64,000 nt of DNA, from NCBI GenBank assembly GCA_013399015.1, contig VWZX01008168.1, positions 62,001-126,000 on the forward strand, in the 5' to 3' direction. A model generated the notes under the pieces. That model was not told where the DNA came from. It did no database searches and was given only the letters and a program-made list of their open reading frames with translations. A program made the translations under genes and the position numbers. Of the stretch, positions 59,633 through 64,000 are shown piece by piece. Every line of letters begins with the position of its first letter. The stretch's first letter is position 1. The DNA comes from Galbula dea. Its lineage: Eukaryota > Chordata > Aves > Piciformes > Galbulidae.

Positions 59633-60710
59633 TAAACCTCCTCCCACAGATATTACTGAATGGCTTTGCAACCTCAGCAGGAGGTCACAAAACACCTTGG
59701 CCTCCTGAAAAGCTTCCTCCAAGGAAGAGTTAGCAAACACAATAGGTTTATGCTTGCTCTGTGAGGACTGGGAGCATGACACAGGTTCCTGCTTCTCATA
59801 CCTTTCAGAGGAAGCTGTACCAGGTCTCAAACCTGATGGTCTTTGCTTCTTCCCAGTTTCCTTACCTGTCCATCATGCAGCCACAAAGATAGATTTTGCC
59901 TGGAGGGCTCCCAGGTGGAGCATTCCCCTGCCCAGCCTTGGCTATGGCACTGGGGAAAGGGAGACAACAAAACCTTCTGCTGCTGTTGGGGGCAAATAAA
60001 CCTGCAGAGATGTCATTTCCAGAAGCAGTCTAGATGCTAGAGGTGTCACCAGTGGGAGCAGAGCTCCCACTCATGACATACACTACCTGCTCCTTACAGG
60101 AGAGGTTCAGGTTTCTGTTTAACCTGAGAGCATTGTCCTGTGCTTTGAGATCTCTGGTTTGGTCTTAAGTGGTGCAACAACTCCAAAGCACAATGCCTCA
60201 CCCAGAGAGATTTCATGCTTTTCAGCCTAGATCTCCTCCAGGAGCTGTGATCCCTGCTGTAATAGCTGAAATGAAGGAGCCAAGGCTGACAAACTGGCCA
60301 GAGATCAAAGAGGTGAAGCCTCCCTGGGCGATGAGGGGTGGGGATTAGCCTCCTCCGTACGCGGCTCATCAAAGCCATGACAGCACTGAAGTTGTGGAGC
60401 TTCAGCTCTGAGAAGCAGCTGCAATCAACTCTGCCTAATGCTTCTTAGCTGCTGGGGATCTCCAAAACTCTCCTTGGGTGAAGGGCATCCTAAAAGGGAA
60501 GGTTGAAGCACTTGGCTGCATGAGGAATTCCCACTGCTCACCTCTCAGGAAGTCCCAGGACAGTTGAGGTGTTAAGACTTTCTGGTGTCACCTTTTATGC
60601 TTAGCCCAGTTTGCCTCATGCCTTCCTCTCTGGCTTTGGGGTAGCTGGAGAAATCCCCACCAAGGTCTGCTGCATGGTCACAGATTCCTTTCTTCATCAC
60701 ATCAGAGGTT
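59633..60710. other. Intergenic, nothing recognised
   Basis: Contains a small CpG-bearing patch near 60328..60365 (gtacgcggctc) that might be regulatory; no coding evidence. Confidence 0.4.
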
Positions 60711-61085
60711 CATAGAATGGTTTGGGTTGGAAGGAACCTCTCAAGGTCATCTAGTTCAACATCCTTGCTGTCAGCAGGGATAAAGTTGCTCAGAGCTCCA
60801 AGGTCCAACCTGAGCTGGGATGGTTCCAGGGATGGGACATCTCCCACCTCTCTGGGTGACCTGGGACAGGCTCTCACCACCCTCAGTGTAAAAAAATTCT
60901 TCCTCATATCTAGTCTGAATCTCCTTGTTCTAGTTTCAAAGCACCACCCCTTGACCTGTCCCAACAGGACCTGCTAAAAAGTCTGTCCCTAGCTTTCTTC
61001 TAGGTCTCTTTAAGCACTGAAAGGCTACAACAAGGTCTCCCTGGAGCCTTCTCCTCTCCAGGTTGAACAACCTCAGTGCAGGCTA
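60711..61085 (-). mobile_element. CR1 3' region
   Basis: ttcatagaatggtttgggtt to cctctccaggttgaacaacc. Confidence 0.92.
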
Positions 61086-61221
61086 CTTATTCTGGTTTGT
61101 GATGCCAGGCTTGGTACAAACATGAGAAGACACTGAAGATAGGACACATCTCCCCAGACCTTGGCCTTTCCTTGTGTGGAAGGTTCCACCAGAACTATGA
61201 ATTCCAGCTCGCTCCTTGAGC

Positions 61222-61366
61222 AGCCACCACTGGAACCATTCCAAGTTAGACTGGACCTTGGGGCTCTAAGCAACCTGATCTAGTTGAAGATGTCCTTGCT
61301 GGCTGCAGGGAGGTTGGACTAGATGACCTGGAAAGGTCCTTTCCCACCCAAAGCACTCTATGAGTT
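61222..61366 (+). mobile_element. CR1 3' end
   Basis: ggttggactagatgacctgg and gtcctttcccacccaaagca. Confidence 0.88.
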
Positions 61367-61911
61367 TTGCAATGGGGTTTCTTCTGTGCATCCTTCTGGT
61401 GACATGACTTCAGCTCCACCACCCAGCTCTGCTGTCCTCCCCTTCCCAAGCCCAGCAGTAGCTTGGTTTCAAGCATTTTCAGGATCTTCCCCCATGATTT
61501 ATCCTCTCAGAAGACAACATCACACAAAAATCTGCCTCCTGATACACTTGTTCTTAAACGCTCCTTGACATGACCACCTGGTGATGTTCTGGGCCAGGAC
61601 TCCACTGCTTATCAACCACCCCAAAATGAGACAGGACCTCAGAGCTGAGGAAGGACAGTGCTGTGCAGTGAAACTGTGTGGAAGCTGTAGTTCAGTCTCA
61701 GTTTGGGGAGGACCTAATGAAGGTTGGTTTCATGTGTAGAAGTTCTGACATGCTCCTCTGGATGGTGAAGAGGAAATGTCTCCTACTCTTTCCATCCCTA
61801 ACAAGAGGGGCAGGAGATGAGACTTTTGACCACATTCTAATAAACCCTCCCAAAATAATTGGAGCTGTAAATCATTTCAGTGACCACTACAGTTGGAACA
61901 CCAAATCCTTT

Positions 61912-61917
61912 TTTATT
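61912..61917 (-). promoter_or_regulatory. LYPD2: Candidate LYPD2 polyadenylation signal (AATAAA on the minus strand)
   Basis: The first AATAAA on the minus strand after the LYPD2 stop lies about 575 nt downstream. It is followed by a GT-rich stretch on that strand. The implied 3' UTR (61900..62491) contains no CR1, consistent with an exonic region. Confidence 0.4.
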
Positions 61918-62491
61918 CTGCTCAAAAAAAAAAAGGGGGATACAGAGAAGAAGAGAATTTCACCTCCTTGGATCAGATCACTGGCAGGAGAAGTTTTGGC
62001 TCCTGCCTCAAGTTTTGGACACAGAAGTGTCTCCTCAATTTCTTGTGTACAAAGAAGAGAGAAGAAAGAACCAAGACAAAGCTGGGGGGAGAAGAGGAGC
62101 TCAGCACCTAACTGAATGGCACCTAAGAGAGGTCAGTTCAGCTATTCTCCTGGCCACCACCTGAGGAGGTGATGGGAGCTATGGAAGGATCTCAGAACAA
62201 CTTTAGTTTCCTTTTTGCCTTGAAATATACTTCTTTCTAGGAGAATTTTGGTAGTTCACAACCAACCAGACTAACACTGCAAAGAAACTCCAGACTTTGG
62301 GCTTGGGGGAGATGTTGAAAAGTCAGCTGAAGACTTTGGGTTGGGTTTTGCTTCTCTCTTGCTCCTGGGGAACTACAAAAGCAATTTCTAGGAGATCTGG
62401 AAGGTTGTCCACAGTGCATACAAAGAGAAAACTGAGCTGGTGGGACTTAACTCTCTTCTTCATAGGGTTAAAAGACCTCCCCACCAGCTCC

Positions 62492-62703
62492 TCACAGCTG
62501 AGTCCAGAAGAAGGCACAAAGGGAGCTTGATAGCATCCCAAGGAGCACAAAGCTGCTCCTCAAACTAGCTGCACCATCAATGTTGCACAAGTCAGAGTAA
62601 CAGCAGGAGACAGGGCGCGTCATGCCGATCCCGTCCACGTCCGAGGGGGTGCAGATGGAGGAGCACATCTTGGTGACTGTTGAGACTCCCATGAAGGGAT
62701 AAA
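62492..62703 (-). CDS. LYPD2: LYPD2 exon 3 (second half of LU domain and GPI signal)
   Basis: The acceptor is ctttctctggtgtag and the stop is TGA at 62494..62492. Coding length is 212 nt. The SDVDGIG segment is encoded by a CpG-dense stretch (near 62618..62648) that stands out from the CpG-poor flanks. Confidence 0.92.
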
Positions 62704-63954
62704 CTACACCAGAGAAAGAAAGAAGAAACAGTTAGGAATGGGAGGGAGGGAGGAGAACTCTCTCTGTCCCTACAGAAAGCTTAGCTGCCCACATCACCCA
62801 AGGCTTAGCTGCCCACATCACCCTAGGCTTAGCTCCAGGTCAAACACAATTGGTCTACTTCCTACCAGGGTTGTAGGAAAGAGATCCCACTGAGGGTCCA
62901 CAAGCTGAACAACACCTTAGAATCATTGGAAAGGACCTCTGAGATCATTGAGTCCAGCTGTTAGCCCAACACTCCCATGCTCATCATTGAACCATGGCCC
63001 AAATCACCACATCTAGATGTTTTCTGAACTCCTCCAGGGATGGTGACTCCATCACCTCCTTAGGCAGCCTGGGCCAATGCCTGAGAACCCTCTGGGGGAA
63101 GAAATTCTGCCTAATATCCAATCTGAACCTCCCTTGCTGCATCTTGAAGCCATTTCCTCTTGTCCTATCACTTGGCAGATGAGACCAACCACCACCTCAC
63201 TCTCACCTCCTCATTGTTTAACCCACATCCACTGTGCAAGTCATGTAGATGGTCTAGAGAACCACAAGTCTTTATCTACACATCTCAAGCTGAAGTCAAC
63301 ATGCCCTTGGTGGACAACATGATGGACAACAGGATGACCATGAGCCAGCAATGTGCTCTGGTGGCCAAGAAGGCTAATGGCATCCTGGGGTGCAGCAAGA
63401 AAAGTGTGGCCAGCAGGTCAAGGGAGGGTCTCCTCCCCCTCTACTCTGCCCTAGTCAGGTCACATCAGGAATCCTAGGTCCAGTTCTGGTCTCCTCTGTT
63501 CCAGAAGGCCAGGGAACTTCTGGAGAGGGAACAGAAAAGGGCTACAGAAATGCTGAGGGGACTTGAACATTAGGGGACTTGAACATCTCACTTATGGAGA
63601 GAGGCTGAGAGAGCTGGGACTGGCTGGGGGTTGGGGTAGATGATCTCCAGAGGTCCCTTCCAACCCCTAACATTCTGTGATTCTTCCTAACCACACTCAG
63701 CACTGAGCATGAAACTATCAGCTGGCATTCACTGAGTATTCAGACACCTGGAGACTGCTCCCCACACCAGCAGCCTTCACTGCAGCAACATAAACTCCTG
63801 TGAAAGAGATGGAGGAAGAAGTATTTGTCCTTACCTTCCTCCAAGGAGTACATGGTGGTCTTGCAGATGGTCTCATTCTTCTTGCACTTCTGGATTGTCA
63901 TGCACTTCTCAGCAATGGTAGGTTCATTGCAGCTATAACACTGCAAGCTTTGTG
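62492..63954 (-). CDS. LYPD2: LYPD2, GPI-anchored LY6/PLAUR-domain protein (exons 2 and 3; exon 1 lies beyond the right edge)
   Basis: On the minus strand, exon 2 is 63954..63835 and exon 3 is 62703..62492, joined in phase 1 across a 1131-bp GT-AG intron. The protein reads AQSLQCYSCNEPT, then EKC, QKC, the glycosylation site NET, IC, VYPFMGVSTVTKMC, SSIC, SDVDGIGMTRPVSCC and SDLCNIDGA. All ten LU cysteines and the terminal CN are present. The SDVDGIG-PVSCC segment, the NET site and VYPF-STVTK closely match my recall of mammalian LYPD2, making this the clearest orthologue call after PSCA. The tail (SSFVLLGMLSSSLCAFFW) is a GPI-type hydrophobic signal. The signal-peptide exon is missing because the window ends at 64000. 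The family role is a surface LU protein of epithelia with no well-defined ligand. Confidence 0.92.
62779..62836. repeat. 24-bp tandem repeat in LYPD2 intron 2
   Basis: Units gcttagctgcccacatcacc start at 62779 and 62803, with a partial third unit. They lie about 75 bp from the LYPD2 exon 3 acceptor. Confidence 0.85.
62918..63182 (-). mobile_element. CR1 3' region in LYPD2 intron 2 (same strand as the gene)
   Basis: cttagaatcattggaaagga to cttgtcctatcacttggcag. Confidence 0.9.
63292..63685 (+). mobile_element. CR1 3' region in LYPD2 intron 2 (opposite strand)
   Basis: tgaccatgagccagcaatgt to cctaacattctgtgattctt. It carries a 16-bp tandem duplication (aggggacttgaacatt) and a large internal deletion before ggttggggtagatgatctcc. 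Confidence 0.9.
63835..63954 (-). CDS. LYPD2: LYPD2 exon 2 (first half of LU domain)
   Basis: Read on the minus strand, the acceptor is gcctccttgcag and the donor is g|gtaag. The exon is 120 nt, phase 1 at both ends, and encodes five LU cysteines from LQCYSC to TIC. Confidence 0.92.
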
Positions 63955-64000
63955 CTGCAAGGAGGCAAAACATGAGGTGGACCTTAGTGTGGACCAGCAG

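Noticed and set aside
1..64000. CRISPR arrays, bacterial operons, tRNA or rRNA genes
   Set aside because: None seen. Regular repeats here are short tandem duplications or CR1, and the genome is clearly vertebrate.

Overview
This window is vertebrate nuclear DNA and almost certainly avian. It has compact genes split by GT-AG introns. About 70 fragments of the CR1 LINE family lie on both strands; by my own tally of approximate boundaries they cover roughly 19 kb, or 30% of the window. CR1 is the dominant bird and reptile retrotransposon, but this density is high for a bird. It fits lineages known for CR1 expansion, such as woodpeckers and their relatives (Piciformes) or hornbills and hoopoes (Bucerotiformes). 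That lineage call is an inference.

Three related genes of the LY6/uPAR (LU, three-finger) family are present. PSCA is complete on + (28124..32086). A SLURP1-like gene is complete on + (45662..49792). LYPD2 lacks its first exon and runs on - (62492..63954, continuing past the right edge). The two complete genes share one plan: a TATA box about 60 bp before the ATG, a 52-nt signal-peptide exon, and an LU exon entered and left in phase 1. In all three genes the terminal exon codes exactly 212 nt and holds the last Cys residues plus a hydrophobic tail that looks like a GPI-anchor signal. The order PSCA - SLURP1 - LYPD2 matches the mammalian LY6 cluster (human 8q24.3), but here the SLURP1-like gene points the same way as PSCA and converges on LYPD2.

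Layout: 1..28060 is gene-free, with CR1 fragments, one probable LTR relic (5.7-6.05 kb) and two long degenerate AAACC/GGTTT arrays in opposite orientation (7.7-8.2 kb and 22.3-22.7 kb). 28.06-32.3 kb is PSCA. 32.3-45.6 kb is CR1-rich intergenic DNA. 45.6-50.2 kb is the SLURP1-like gene. 50.2-61.9 kb is CR1-rich intergenic DNA between the two convergent genes. 61.9-64 kb is the 3' part of LYPD2.

The least ordinary observations are these. The SLURP1-like protein has a predicted GPI tail and lacks the Asn that normally follows the last LU cysteine. A 221-bp non-CR1 block fused to a CR1 3' end occurs twice (8.4 kb and PSCA intron 1) at about 96% identity. CR1 pieces sit within a few tens of bases of three splice acceptors. 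One CR1 is inserted inside another with a visible 6-bp target-site duplication. I saw no tRNA, rRNA, CRISPR or bacterial features.
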